The notes under the pieces: model-generated | The model's input: the letters and a program-made list of their open reading frames with translations, nothing else | The model's database searches: none | Told to the model about the DNA's origin: nothing | Assembly (NCBI GenBank): GCA_019112625.1 | Contig: DXIW01000015.1 | Coordinates: 1 to 39,882 of the forward strand | Direction: 5' to 3' | Source: Candidatus Acutalibacter stercorigallinarum | GTDB taxonomy: Bacteria > Bacillota > Clostridia > Oscillospirales > Acutalibacteraceae | Length of the DNA stretch: 39,882 bases | Program-made: the position numbers and the translations under genes | In this document: positions 14,357 to 22,449 of the stretch, in pieces | How positions within the stretch are numbered: the stretch's first letter is position 1 | Layout of the letters: each line of letters opens with the position of its first letter

Positions 14357-14895
14357 GACATTTTTCCGCCCGGGGCCGCCCCCTGCCCCGGCTGCCACAG
14401 GGCGGCGATGCGCTTTGCCACCACGATGGCCGGGGCCCCGGCGTCGATGACCCGGTCCGCCGCGGCCTGGTACAGGGGGCAGCGCTGGCGGTACAGCCGG
14501 GCGATGACCTGCCGCCGGTCCGGCACCTGCAGGAGGGGGCGGCGCTTGTCGTTTTTCAGGCGCTCCTGCAGAGCGGCCAGGGGCACGTCCAGGTACAGGA
14601 TGACGCTGCCCCCCTGGTGGAAGAGCTCCACGTTCTTGGGGTACAGCACCGTGCCACCGCCGCTGGCGATGACCCGGCCGTCCCCGGGGGCCACCTCCGC
14701 GGCGGCCTGGGCCTCCCGCCGGCGGAAGCCCGCCTCCCCCTCCTTCTCGAAGATCTGGGAGACGGTCATGCCCGCTTTTTCCTCGATGTACTGGTCCAGG
14801 TCGATGAACTCCCGGTCCAGGAGTCTGGCCAGCCTGCGGCCGATGCTGGTCTTGCCGCTGCCCATAAAGCCGCACAGCACGATATTCCCCTGCAA
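14353..14895 (-). CDS. aroK: Shikimate kinase
   Basis: 180 residues. Walker A GFMGSGKTSIGRRLA (about residues 9-23), EFIDLDQYIEEKAG (shikimate-binding aspartate), the EGEAGFRRREA segment, and IASGGGTVL. The start is taken as TTG 14895 (product MQGNIVLCGFMGSGK) because GAGGGGGGAG lies just upstream and no ATG precedes the P-loop in frame. It phosphorylates shikimate with ATP. It follows aroE by 14 nt and ends inside the -35 box of the aroF promoter. Confidence 0.93.
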   Translation of the reverse strand: MQGNIVLCGFMGSGKTSIGRRLARLLDREFIDLDQYIEEKAGMTVSQIFEKEGEAGFRRREAQAAAEVAPGDGRVIASGGGTVLYPKNVELFHQGGSVILYLDVPLAALQERLKNDKRRPLLQVPDRRQVIARLYRQRCPLYQAAADRVIDAGAPAIVVAKRIAALWQPGQGAAPGGKMS

Positions 14896-14909
14896 GGCGC
14901 TCCCCCCTC

Positions 14910-15797
14910 TCACGGAAAGGCCCGGGCCAGCTCCGCCTGGGCGTCCCGGCACAGCTGCCGGATGTCCTGGGGGTGGAAAGCGGTGCCGTACCAGGCCTCG
15001 TGGGCGGCCACCGCCTGGTACACCAGCATCTCCATGCCGCCAACGGTCACGGCCCCGGCCTCCTCCGCCAGGCGGAGGAGCTCGGTCTGGGCGGGGTTGT
15101 ACACCGCGTCGAACACCGCATGGCACCGGGCGGCCACCGCCCCGGTCACCGGGCTTTGCCCGGCGTGGGGGTACATGCCCACGCTGGTGGCGTTTACCAG
15201 CAGGTCGTACTCCGGCTTGGGGACCCCGCACCCGCACAGCCCCTCCAACTCCTCGTAGGTCTGTACCTCGATACGGAACCCCCTGTCCCCGCGCTCCCGG
15301 AGGAAGCCGGCCACCTCCTGGGCCAGGGCCACGGCCTTGGGCTGGGAGCCCGCCCGGCAGGCGATGGTCAGGTCGGGGTCACGCTGGCACTGGGCGATTT
15401 CAAACGCCAGGGCCCGGGCGGCGCCCCCGTTGCCCAGAAGCAGCACCCGGCCCGAGAAATCCAGGCCATGGTTTTCCAGGGCCTTGCGGCAGCCGGCGCC
15501 GTCGGTGGTGTAGCCGGTGAGGCGGCCGCCCTCCACCTTGACGGTGTTTACCGAGCCGAACCGGGCGGCCTGGGGGTCCACCGCATCCAAAAAGGGCAGG
15601 ATGGCCTGCTTGTAGGGGATGGTGACGTTAAAGCAGTCCAGCTGCCGCAGCCGGGGCAGGCCCGCGGCCAGGTCCGGCAGGTCCAGCACCTGGTACTCCA
15701 TGGGGATGCCCGAAAGCTGGAACAGCCGCTTTTGGATGAAGGGGGACATGGTGTGCCCGATGGGGTGGCCGAGGACGGCGGCGTGTTGTGTCTGCAT
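14910..15797 (-). CDS. aroE: Shikimate dehydrogenase
   Basis: 295 residues. GHPIGHTMSPFIQKRLF (substrate-binding Ser/Pro), FNVTIPYKQAILPFLD (catalytic Lys), NTVKVEGGRLTGYTTDGAG (catalytic Asp), the dinucleotide loop LLLGNGGAARALAFE, and C-terminal GGMEMLVYQAVAAHEAW. It reduces 3-dehydroshikimate with NADPH. The ATG has AAAGGG 8 nt upstream. It is the first gene of the aroE-aroK unit. The upstream spacer is shared with the divergent acpP promoter, and I see no convincing sigma-A promoter facing aroE. Confidence 0.95.
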   Translation of the reverse strand: MQTQHAAVLGHPIGHTMSPFIQKRLFQLSGIPMEYQVLDLPDLAAGLPRLRQLDCFNVTIPYKQAILPFLDAVDPQAARFGSVNTVKVEGGRLTGYTTDGAGCRKALENHGLDFSGRVLLLGNGGAARALAFEIAQCQRDPDLTIACRAGSQPKAVALAQEVAGFLRERGDRGFRIEVQTYEELEGLCGCGVPKPEYDLLVNATSVGMYPHAGQSPVTGAVAARCHAVFDAVYNPAQTELLRLAEEAGAVTVGGMEMLVYQAVAAHEAWYGTAFHPQDIRQLCRDAQAELARAFP

Positions 15798-15848
15798 GGC
15801 GTTTCCCTTTCTTTTTCCCGGAAAATCTAAAATATTTTCAAATCACTG

Positions 15849-15877
15849 TTGACAAAGCCGGGGACAGTAAATACAAT
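15849..15877 (+). promoter_or_regulatory. Sigma-A promoter of acpP
   Basis: -35 TTGACA (15849-15854), 17-nt spacer, -10 TACAAT (15872-15877). Confidence 0.85.
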
Positions 15878-15883
15878 GTAGTT

Positions 15884-16033
15884 GAGATCGATGGGCGCGG
15901 CGGCGCCGCCCGCCCGGCAACTCTTTTGAGATTGTATCACACACTGGAGCTTTTTGTCCATAGCTTTCCGCAAGGGGAGCGAGACCTATCCAGGGAACCC
16001 CATTCTCACAAAATCTTTTAGGAGGCACTGAAT
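15884..16033 (+). other. Long 5' untranslated region of acpP
   Basis: About 150 nt separate the promoter from the acpP start. It holds a very GC-rich stretch (about 15894-15920) and later a good ribosome site AGGAGG. No known riboswitch pattern or FapR-like palindrome was recognised. Confidence 0.4.
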
Positions 16034-16261
16034 ATGGTATTGGAAAAGGTTAAGGCTATCTTGGCAAGTCAGTTCGATGAGGACGAGGACAACATCACCC
16101 CAGAGACCCGGCTGCAGGAAGATCTGAACGCCGACTCTCTCGACGTGGTGGACCTCATCATGAACATCCAGGACGAGTTCGAGGTGGAGATCCCCGACGA
16201 GGATGTAGAGAATATCAAGACGGTCGGCGCGCTGGTGGAATACATCGAGAACCATTCCTAA
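16034..16261 (+). CDS. acpP: Acyl carrier protein
   Basis: 75 residues, strongly acidic. The phosphopantetheine site is in LNADSLDVVDLIM with Ser35. Length and the EIPDEDVENIKTVG segment match fatty-acid synthase ACPs. It carries acyl chains on a 4'-phosphopantetheine arm in the cytoplasm. AGGAGG lies 9 nt upstream. It stands alone rather than in a fab cluster and ends in its own terminator. Confidence 0.97.
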   Translation: MVLEKVKAILASQFDEDEDNITPETRLQEDLNADSLDVVDLIMNIQDEFEVEIPDEDVENIKTVGALVEYIENHS

Positions 16262-16293
16262 GGCGGCTGGTCCTTTACTTGCAGGTAAAAAGG

Positions 16294-16325
16294 ACACCCG
16301 GACGCTTTGTCCGGGTGTTTTTCTT
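16294..16325 (+). terminator. Terminator of acpP
   Basis: ACACCCGGAC, 5-nt loop, GTCCGGGTGT, then TTTTCTT. Confidence 0.92.
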
Positions 16326-16360
16326 CCAAAAAACACGATCCGGAAAGGAACCGATACCCT

Positions 16361-17800
16361 ATGGCACAGCAAAAGAAGATGGTGGAGGACATCACCTCCA
16401 TGGAGGAGGACTTCTCCAAATGGTACACCGACGTGGTGAAAAAGGCCGAGCTCATGGACTATTCCAGCGTGAAGGGCTGCATGGTCATCGAGCCCTACGG
16501 CTACGCCATCTGGGAGAACATCCAGCGGGAGATGGACGCCCGCTTTAAGAAGCTGGGCGTGCAGAACGTGTACATGCCCCTCTTGATCCCCGAGAGCCTG
16601 CTGCAGAAGGAGAAGGACCACATCGAGGGCTTTGCCCCCGAGTGCGCGGTGGTCACCGAGGGCGGCGGCGAGAAGCTGGCGGAGAAGCTGTTCATCCGTC
16701 CCACCAGCGAGGTGCTTTTCTGCGAGCACTACCAGAAAGTGATCCACTCCTACCGGGACCTGCCCAAGCTGTACAACCAGTGGTGCAGCGTGCTGCGGTG
16801 GGAGAAAACCACCCGGCCTTTCCTGCGGGGCATGGAGTTTTTGTGGCAGGAGGGCCACACCATGCACGAGACCGCTGAAGAGGCCGAAGAGTTCACCCTG
16901 AAGATGCTGCACGTCTATGACGAGGTCTATCGGGATGTGCTGGCCATCCCCCCGGTGATTGGGAAAAAGACCGAGAAAGAGAAGTTTGCCGGCGCCGAGG
17001 CCACCTACACCCTGGAGCCCATGATGCACAACGGCGTGGCCCTGCAGGGCGGCACCACCCACTATTTTGGGGACGGCTTCGCCAAGGCTTTCGACATCAC
17101 TTTCACCGGCCGGGACAACGGCCTGCACCACCCCCACCAGACCTCCTGGGGCATGAGCACCCGGCTGATCGGCGCGGTCATCATGGTCCACGGCGACGAC
17201 AGCGGCCTGGTGCTGCCCCCGAAGATCGCCCCCATCCAGGTGGCCATCGTCCCGGTGGCCCAGCACAAGCCCGGGGTGCTGGAGAAGGCCGCGGAGCTGC
17301 GGGACCGCCTGGCGGACAAATACCGGGTGAAGCTGGACGACAGCGACAACTCCCCCGGCTGGAAGTTTGCCCAGTACGAGATGCAGGGCGTGCCCCTGCG
17401 GGTGGAGATCGGGCCCAAGGACATTGAAAATGGCCAGTGCGTGCTGGTGCGCCGGGACACCCGGGAGAAGCAGTTCATCTCTCTGGACCAGCTGGAGGCC
17501 GCGGTGGAGCAGGGCCTACAGGACCTGCACGACGCCATGTACCAGCGGGCCCTGAAGAACCTGGAGGAAAAGACCTTTACCGCCACCACCTACGAGGAGT
17601 TTCTGGACACCGCCCAGAACAAGCCCGGGTTCATCAAGGCCATGTGGTGCGGGGACAGCGCCTGCGAGGACAAGATCAAGGAGGACACCGGCGGCGTGAA
17701 GAGCCGGTGCATCCCCTTTGAGGAGGAGCAGCTCTCCGACGTGTGCGTGTGCTGCGGCAAGCCTGCCAAGCACATGGTGTACTGGGGCCGCCAGTATTGA
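16361..17800 (+). CDS. proS: Prolyl-tRNA synthetase, archaeal/eukaryotic-type (ProRS type 3)
   Basis: 479 residues from [18 protein letters not shown]. Class II core motifs include [38 protein letters not shown] (motif 2) and [14 protein letters not shown] (motif 3). The anticodon-binding domain follows, then the C-terminal zinc-binding domain with [11 protein letters not shown] and CVCCGK cysteines. Absence of the bacterial editing insertion and the short length identify type 3. It charges tRNA-Pro. AAAGGAA sits about 11 nt before the ATG. No T-box was seen in the 99-nt spacer after acpP. Confidence 0.96.
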   Translation: MAQQKKMVEDITSMEEDFSKWYTDVVKKAELMDYSSVKGCMVIEPYGYAIWENIQREMDARFKKLGVQNVYMPLLIPESLLQKEKDHIEGFAPECAVVTEGGGEKLAEKLFIRPTSEVLFCEHYQKVIHSYRDLPKLYNQWCSVLRWEKTTRPFLRGMEFLWQEGHTMHETAEEAEEFTLKMLHVYDEVYRDVLAIPPVIGKKTEKEKFAGAEATYTLEPMMHNGVALQGGTTHYFGDGFAKAFDITFTGRDNGLHHPHQTSWGMSTRLIGAVIMVHGDDSGLVLPPKIAPIQVAIVPVAQHKPGVLEKAAELRDRLADKYRVKLDDSDNSPGWKFAQYEMQGVPLRVEIGPKDIENGQCVLVRRDTREKQFISLDQLEAAVEQGLQDLHDAMYQRALKNLEEKTFTATTYEEFLDTAQNKPGFIKAMWCGDSACEDKIKEDTGGVKSRCIPFEEEQLSDVCVCCGKPAKHMVYWGRQY

Positions 17801-17854
17801 GGGCGTTTTCAAGATAAAATTCTAATAAAGTAATCTATTTTGCTGAAAAACACC

Positions 17855-17883
17855 TTTACAATTTCCAAAGTTTGTACTAGAAT
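17855..17883 (+). promoter_or_regulatory. Sigma-A promoter of the Gfo/Idh gene
   Basis: -35 TTTACA (17855-17860), 17-nt spacer, -10 TAGAAT (17878-17883), within an AT-rich spacer after proS. Confidence 0.75.
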
Positions 17884-17938
17884 GTAGGTATAACACAGCA
17901 TACGGCCCCGTATGTGAAGAAATAGGAGGAGATCCCCA

Positions 17939-19057
17939 ATGGCAAAATTGAAGATCGGCTTTATTGGCTGCGGCGGCATCGCCAACGGCAAGCACCTGCC
18001 CGGCATGGCCCAGCAGAAGGAGTACGTTGACCTGGTCGCGTTCTGTGACCTGATCCCCGAGCGCGCTGAGAAGGCCGCCAAGGAGTACGGCACCCCCGAC
18101 GCCAAGGTGTACACCGACTACCACGAGCTGCTGGCCGACCCCACCATCGACGCTGTGCATGTTCTGACCCCCAACGTGGCCCACTGCGAGATCACCGTGG
18201 CTGCCCTGGAGGCCGGCAAGCACGTGCTGTGCGAGAAGCCCATGGCTGCTACCCCCGCCGACGCCCAGAAGATGCTGGAGGCCCGTGACCGCACCGGCAA
18301 GATGCTGACCATCGGCTACCAGTACCGCCACTTCCCCGAGAACCAGGTTGCGAAGAAGGTCGTTGACGACGGCTGGCTGGGCGATGTGTACTATGCCGAG
18401 GCCACCTATCTCCGCCGCCGCGGCGTTCCCACCTGGGGCGTGTTCACCGACAAGTCCAAGCAGGGCGGCGGTCCCCTGATCGACATCGGCACCCATGCTC
18501 TGGACCTCACCCTGTTCCTGATGAACAACTACGACGTGGACTATGTAGTGGGCACCTCCTTTGAGAAGCTGGGCCAGCTGCTGGACCCCGAGTATCAGGG
18601 CCAGGTCAACTACATGGGCAACCAGGACAACTGGAACAACAAGACCTACGACGTGGAGGACTCCGCGGTAGGCCACATCAAGATGAAGAACGGCGCTGTC
18701 ATCAACCTGCGCGCCGCCTGGGCCCTCAACATGGCTGAGGGCGCCGGCGCCGACAACGAGGCCCACACCCTGCTGTGCGGCACCAAGGGCGGTCTGGACA
18801 CCCTGACCGGCCAGGTCCGTCTGAACCATGTCGTGGCCAGCCAGCCCGCCATCACCATGGTAGGCAAGAAGATCGCCGGCTACATCCCCGGGTTCTCCCA
18901 GGGTCCCGCCCCCATTTCCAAGGAGCATGAGATCTGGGTGAAGGCCCTGCGCGGCGAGGGCGAGCTGTTCGTCACTGCCGACCAGGCCTTCGTGGTCACC
19001 AAGATCCTGGATGCCATCTATCAGTCCTCCAAGACCGGCAAGCCCGTCTACTTCTAA
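17939..19057 (+). CDS. Gfo/Idh/MocA-family NAD(P)-dependent sugar oxidoreductase
   Basis: 372 residues. N-terminal Rossmann fold KIGFIGCGGIANGKHLPGM, LTPNVAHCEITVAALEAGKH, the catalytic CEKPMAATP (EKP motif), and the substrate-domain signature GGPLIDIGTHALDLTLFLM with conserved Asp and His. Members oxidise or reduce a sugar hydroxyl (for example inositol, or glucose to 3-ketoglucose). Arginine codons here are mainly CGC/CGT and Ala/Val codons often end in T, unlike CGG-rich neighbours, which suggests high expression. An excellent ribosome site AGGAGG precedes the ATG. It is followed closely by a TIM-barrel isomerase, a pairing used in keto-sugar and inositol pathways. The substrate is unknown. 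Confidence 0.92.
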   Translation: MAKLKIGFIGCGGIANGKHLPGMAQQKEYVDLVAFCDLIPERAEKAAKEYGTPDAKVYTDYHELLADPTIDAVHVLTPNVAHCEITVAALEAGKHVLCEKPMAATPADAQKMLEARDRTGKMLTIGYQYRHFPENQVAKKVVDDGWLGDVYYAEATYLRRRGVPTWGVFTDKSKQGGGPLIDIGTHALDLTLFLMNNYDVDYVVGTSFEKLGQLLDPEYQGQVNYMGNQDNWNNKTYDVEDSAVGHIKMKNGAVINLRAAWALNMAEGAGADNEAHTLLCGTKGGLDTLTGQVRLNHVVASQPAITMVGKKIAGYIPGFSQGPAPISKEHEIWVKALRGEGELFVTADQAFVVTKILDAIYQSSKTGKPVYF

Positions 19058-19088
19058 GCCGGGCCGCGCCGCTTTGAGGGTGTAAGGT

Positions 19089-19934
19089 ATGGAAACCATC
19101 AATTTGCAGCTGTACTCCTTCGGGTTCGACTGCCCCCTCTCCCTGCTGGAGAAGATCAAGGCCGCTGGGGAGATGGGCTATTCCGGTGTGGAATTTGCCC
19201 GCGGGTATGAGGAGATCCCGGTGGAGGACGTACAGAAAGCCCTGGATGAGGCCGGGGTGAAGGCAGTCTCCGCCCATGTGGCGTTCAACTTCATGGAGCA
19301 GGATCTGCCCTATCTGGCCAAGCTGGGCGTGAAGTACGTGGCCTGCCCCATGGCCGCCTTCAACACCATCGAGGAGGCCAAGGAGACAGCCGAGGACCTG
19401 AACAAATTCGGCCAGCTGGCCAAGCAGTATGGGATCACCATCGGCTACCACAACCACACCGGGGAATTTTACCAGGTGGACGGCAAGTACCTGATGGACG
19501 TGCTCATGGAGAACACGGACCCTGAGACTGTGGCGTTTGAGATCGACTGCGGCTGGGCTTCCGCCGCGGGCATTGACCCGGTAGCCTACATCCAGCAGCA
19601 CGCGGGGCGCATCGCCGCCATCCACATCAAGGAGAACGGCGCGGTCATCGGCGCGGACAAGCCCGCCTCCCGGTATGACCCCCCGATGAAGTTCGAGCTG
19701 GACGCCGACGGCAAGCCTATCGTCCCCCCCGAATTCATCAAGATGATGCAGGAGCGGGAGAAGCTGAATGTCCCCCAGGGGACGGGTATTGTGGACTGGA
19801 AAGCGGTGAAAGCCGCTGCCGACGCCCAGCGGGACGGCGTGCTCTACGTGGTGGAGCGCGAGGCCAGCTACGGCGGCAAGGACCGCATCACCTGCCTGAA
19901 AGAGGACATCGCCTGGCTGAAGGAAAACCTGTAA
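19089..19934 (+). CDS. Sugar phosphate isomerase/epimerase (xylose-isomerase-like TIM barrel)
   Basis: 281 residues of AP_endonuc_2-type TIM barrel. METINLQLYSF and GYSGVEFA open the barrel, YGITIGYHNHTGEF and FEIDCGWASAAG supply likely metal ligands (His, Glu, Asp), then IHIKENG and a late VVEREASYGG. Relatives include IolE/IolH-like enzymes and hydroxypyruvate isomerase-like proteins. It lies 31 nt after the oxidoreductase with a modest ribosome site (GAGGG and AAGG), so the two likely act on the same sugar. It ends in a strong terminator. Confidence 0.9.
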   Translation: METINLQLYSFGFDCPLSLLEKIKAAGEMGYSGVEFARGYEEIPVEDVQKALDEAGVKAVSAHVAFNFMEQDLPYLAKLGVKYVACPMAAFNTIEEAKETAEDLNKFGQLAKQYGITIGYHNHTGEFYQVDGKYLMDVLMENTDPETVAFEIDCGWASAAGIDPVAYIQQHAGRIAAIHIKENGAVIGADKPASRYDPPMKFELDADGKPIVPPEFIKMMQEREKLNVPQGTGIVDWKAVKAAADAQRDGVLYVVEREASYGGKDRITCLKEDIAWLKENL

Positions 19935-19944
19935 CAACAAAAGG

Positions 19945-19975
19945 GTCCCCCCGTAATTTACGGGGGGACTTTTTT
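19945..19975 (+). terminator. Bidirectional terminator between convergent genes
   Basis: GTCCCCCCGTAA pairs with TTACGGGGGGAC, then TTTTTT. On the other strand it is followed by CCTTTTG, serving the convergent epimerase gene. Confidence 0.92.
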
Positions 19976-19990
19976 GCGCTCTTGCAGGTG

Positions 19991-20989
19991 TCAGACTTCC
20001 GGCACCGGCTTTTTCGCCAGCCAGCGCAGGGTGTCCCGGACGGTCTGGCGCAGGTCCCGGGGGCGGTAGCCCAGCTCCGCCGTGGCCTTGCCGTGGTCGA
20101 ACCGGTCGTTGCTGCGCAGGGTGTACAGGGAGTACTTGGTGTACAGGGGCCGCTGCTTTTTCACCCTGGCCACCCAGCCCAGGAGGGGCTCCGCCGCCTG
20201 GGCCATCCACATGGGCAGCACCGGCAGCCGCCGGCCGTGGCACAGGGTTTTCGCCATGGCCAGCACCTCCTGCACCTCGTAGTGGCGGTTGGAGAGGATG
20301 TAGCACTGGCCGCTCCTCCCCTTCTTCGCGGCGGCCAGGCAGCCGGCGGCCACGTCCCGCACATCCACGAAGTCGTACCCGCCTTTGACACAGGCCGGGA
20401 GCTTCCCGCCGGCGTACTCCTTTACCAGCTGTACCAGGTGGTTCTCGGCCCCGTCGAAGGGCCCCAAAATGCCGGAGGGATGGACCACCACCGCGTCCAG
20501 GCCCTGGGCGGCGGCATCCAGCACCGCCTGGGTGGCCTCGGCCTTGGTCTTTGCGTAGCCCCCGGTGACCTGCTGGGGGGAGAAGCGGTCCACCTCCCGG
20601 AGCACGGCGCAGCCGTCCTTCTCCGGGATGGCGTGGACAGAGCTGACGTACACCAGCCGCTTGACCCCGTACTCACGGCACAGGGCCAGGATGTTCTTGG
20701 TGCCGTTTACGTTCACGTCGTGCATCTGGGGGGTGACCTCCCCGGAGATGTCCACGATGGCGGCGGTGTGGAACACCACCACCTCCCGGCCCGCCAGGCC
20801 CCGGAACAGGGGCCGCAGGCTGTCCCGGTCCCGCACGTCGCCGGGATAATAGGTTACATGGGCCCGGTTCCGGGCCTGTTCACTGGGGAGCCGCAGCCCC
20901 CGCACCTGTGCGCCGGTGCGCGCTAACAGCCGCACCAGGGTGCCGCCCAGATGGCCGCAGGCCCCGGTGACAAGATAGGTTTTCTCCAT
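19991..20989 (-). CDS. NAD-dependent epimerase/dehydratase (extended SDR)
   Basis: 332 residues from MEKTYLVTGACGHLGGTLVRLL, with the TGxxGxxG cofactor loop at residues 8-15, FHTAAIVDISGE, VNVNGTKNIL, VYVSSVHAIP (catalytic Ser) and GGYAKTKAEATQAVL (YxxxK). This resembles 3-beta-hydroxysteroid dehydrogenase and dihydroflavonol-reductase-like SDRs. HPSGILGPFD and the YDFVDVRDVA segment are typical. The substrate is unknown. The start has AAGGAGG 9 nt upstream; the longer frame has no ribosome site. It is a single gene with its own promoter. Confidence 0.92.
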   Translation of the reverse strand: MEKTYLVTGACGHLGGTLVRLLARTGAQVRGLRLPSEQARNRAHVTYYPGDVRDRDSLRPLFRGLAGREVVVFHTAAIVDISGEVTPQMHDVNVNGTKNILALCREYGVKRLVYVSSVHAIPEKDGCAVLREVDRFSPQQVTGGYAKTKAEATQAVLDAAAQGLDAVVVHPSGILGPFDGAENHLVQLVKEYAGGKLPACVKGGYDFVDVRDVAAGCLAAAKKGRSGQCYILSNRHYEVQEVLAMAKTLCHGRRLPVLPMWMAQAAEPLLGWVARVKKQRPLYTKYSLYTLRSNDRFDHGKATAELGYRPRDLRQTVRDTLRWLAKKPVPEV

Positions 20990-21038
20990 ACCGCGCGCCT
21001 CCTTGCCGCTGTCTCCCTTGGGTCCTCTCTGTACCTCT

Positions 21039-21067
21039 ATTGTAAGGGAAAGGCGGGAAAAGCACAA
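21039..21067 (-). promoter_or_regulatory. Sigma-A promoter of the SDR epimerase gene
   Basis: Minus strand -35 TTGTGC (21067-21062), 17-nt spacer, -10 TACAAT (21044-21039). Confidence 0.6.
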
Positions 21068-21211
21068 CCAACAGACAGGGCCCCGGGGTAGGGTTACCCG
21101 ACAGAACCGGGCCGGGTGTCGGGCTGTTACAAAAAGTTTTCAAAAGGGACACAAACCGGCCATTCCCGGGGGCCGGGGCTGGGCTGGGGGACGCAATTTT
21201 GCAGGAAGTGC

Positions 21212-21240
21212 TTGCTTTCTTCCCCAGTCTGTTGTAATCT
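21212..21240 (+). promoter_or_regulatory. Sigma-A promoter of the ATP-grasp operon
   Basis: -35 TTGCTT (21212-21217), 17-nt spacer, -10 TAATCT (21235-21240), about 50 nt before the ATP-grasp start. The rest of the 300-nt divergent spacer shows only GC-rich inverted repeats. Confidence 0.55.
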
Positions 21241-21290
21241 TATCAAAGAAAGATGCCGCGCTGTGCTTTGGCGCGGGAAAGGAGGCCGCC

Positions 21291-22448
21291 ATGACTGTTT
21301 CCCATCCTCCCGTCCTGGTGACGGACACCAGATACCGGGCTTCCCTGGCCGCGGTGCAATCTTTGGGGCGGGCGGGCTATCCCGTCGCCGCCCTCCACAC
21401 CCAGGGGGACGGGGGCGCCCCGGCGGCCTTCGCCTCGAAATATGTGAAAAAGCGGGTGACCCTCCCCTGCTCCGCCAAGGACGCAGACTACCTGGAGCTG
21501 CTGGCCCAGGTGTGCGGCTCCCTGGGGGAGGAGTTCGGCGCGGCCCCGGTGGTGTTCCCCGTGGGGGCGGCCACCCTGGCCCAGCTGGCGGAACACCGGG
21601 AGGAGCTGGAGGGGCACGCCAGGTTTTTGGTCTCGCCCCCGGAGGTGCTGGAGGCCGCCAACGACAAGCGCCGGGTGGGGGAGCTGGCCCGGTCCCTGGG
21701 GGTGCCGGCGCCCAAGGAATACCCCTGCCCCGGCGGGGCGCTGCCCGAGGCCTTCCCCGTGGTGGTAAAGCCCCGGTGCGGGGAGAAGTTCGGCCTGCAC
21801 GCGGAGGAGCGCTACCGGAAGGCCTACGACCCGGCGGGGTTCCGGGCGGCCTGGGAGGCCATGGCCCGGTACGACCCCCAGCCTGTGGTGCAGGAGCTGC
21901 TCACCGGGGAGGCGGTGGGGGTCTCCCTGGTGATGGATGAAAAGAGCCGGCCGGTGTCGGCGCTGTGCCACCGCCGGGTGCGGGAGTACCCCACCCAGGG
22001 CGGGCCCTCCTCCTGCTGTGAGAGCGTGTGGGACGGGGACCTGGTGGAGCACGCCGTAAAGCTCCTGCAGGGGCTGGGCTTTGTGGGCCTGGCTATGGTG
22101 GAGTTCAAGGGCGGGAAACTGCTGGAGATCAACCCCCGGGTGTGGGGGAGCTTTCCCCTCACCTATAAGTGCGGCGCGCCCTTGGCCCGGGACTATGTCC
22201 GGGCCAGCCTGGGCGAGGAGCTCCCCTTGGTGCAGGGGCCCGGGTACAAGACCGGGGTGCGGATGCAGTTCGTCTTGAACGACGGCCTGGCCTGCCTGGG
22301 GTATCTCCGCCAGGGGCAGCCGGGACGGGGATTGCGGGGGCTGGTGGATTTATTGAACCCCCGGGTGAAGGACGGGGTGTTCTCCTGCGACGACCCCAAG
22401 CCCTTCTTCCGGTACTTGAAAAACGCCCTGGGAAAGGGAGGGGACTGA
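21291..22448 (+). CDS. ATP-grasp carboxylate-amine ligase-like protein
   Basis: 385 residues starting MTVSHPPVLVTDTRYR, ATG with AAAGGAGG upstream. It has an N-terminal pre-grasp domain (YPVAALHT), the ATP-binding segment FPVVVKPRCGEKFG at about 160, VQELLTGEAVGVSLVMD, and KLLEINPRVWGSFPL with the metal-binding E-x-N. It resembles COG3919-type predicted ATP-dependent carboligases that join a carboxylate to an amine through an acyl-phosphate. Substrates are unknown. The next gene starts 1 nt after the stop, so coupling to the PHP protein and the polysaccharide deacetylase is likely. A cell-envelope precursor role is an inference from these partners. Confidence 0.87.
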   Translation: MTVSHPPVLVTDTRYRASLAAVQSLGRAGYPVAALHTQGDGGAPAAFASKYVKKRVTLPCSAKDADYLELLAQVCGSLGEEFGAAPVVFPVGAATLAQLAEHREELEGHARFLVSPPEVLEAANDKRRVGELARSLGVPAPKEYPCPGGALPEAFPVVVKPRCGEKFGLHAEERYRKAYDPAGFRAAWEAMARYDPQPVVQELLTGEAVGVSLVMDEKSRPVSALCHRRVREYPTQGGPSSCCESVWDGDLVEHAVKLLQGLGFVGLAMVEFKGGKLLEINPRVWGSFPLTYKCGAPLARDYVRASLGEELPLVQGPGYKTGVRMQFVLNDGLACLGYLRQGQPGRGLRGLVDLLNPRVKDGVFSCDDPKPFFRYLKNALGKGGD

Positions 22449-22449
22449 G

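Noticed and set aside
15798-15850. Sigma-A promoter for aroE facing left
   Set aside because: Only TTGTCA with weak -10 candidates at poor spacing was found, so it was not listed.
15986-17266. Long antisense frame over proS and acpP
   Set aside because: No recognisable domain, no ribosome site, and the opposite strand encodes a full prolyl-tRNA synthetase.
17939-19934. Naming the pair as a C-glycoside deglycosylation system
   Set aside because: The third component is missing and the isomerase is shorter than expected. Family membership alone does not fix the substrate.
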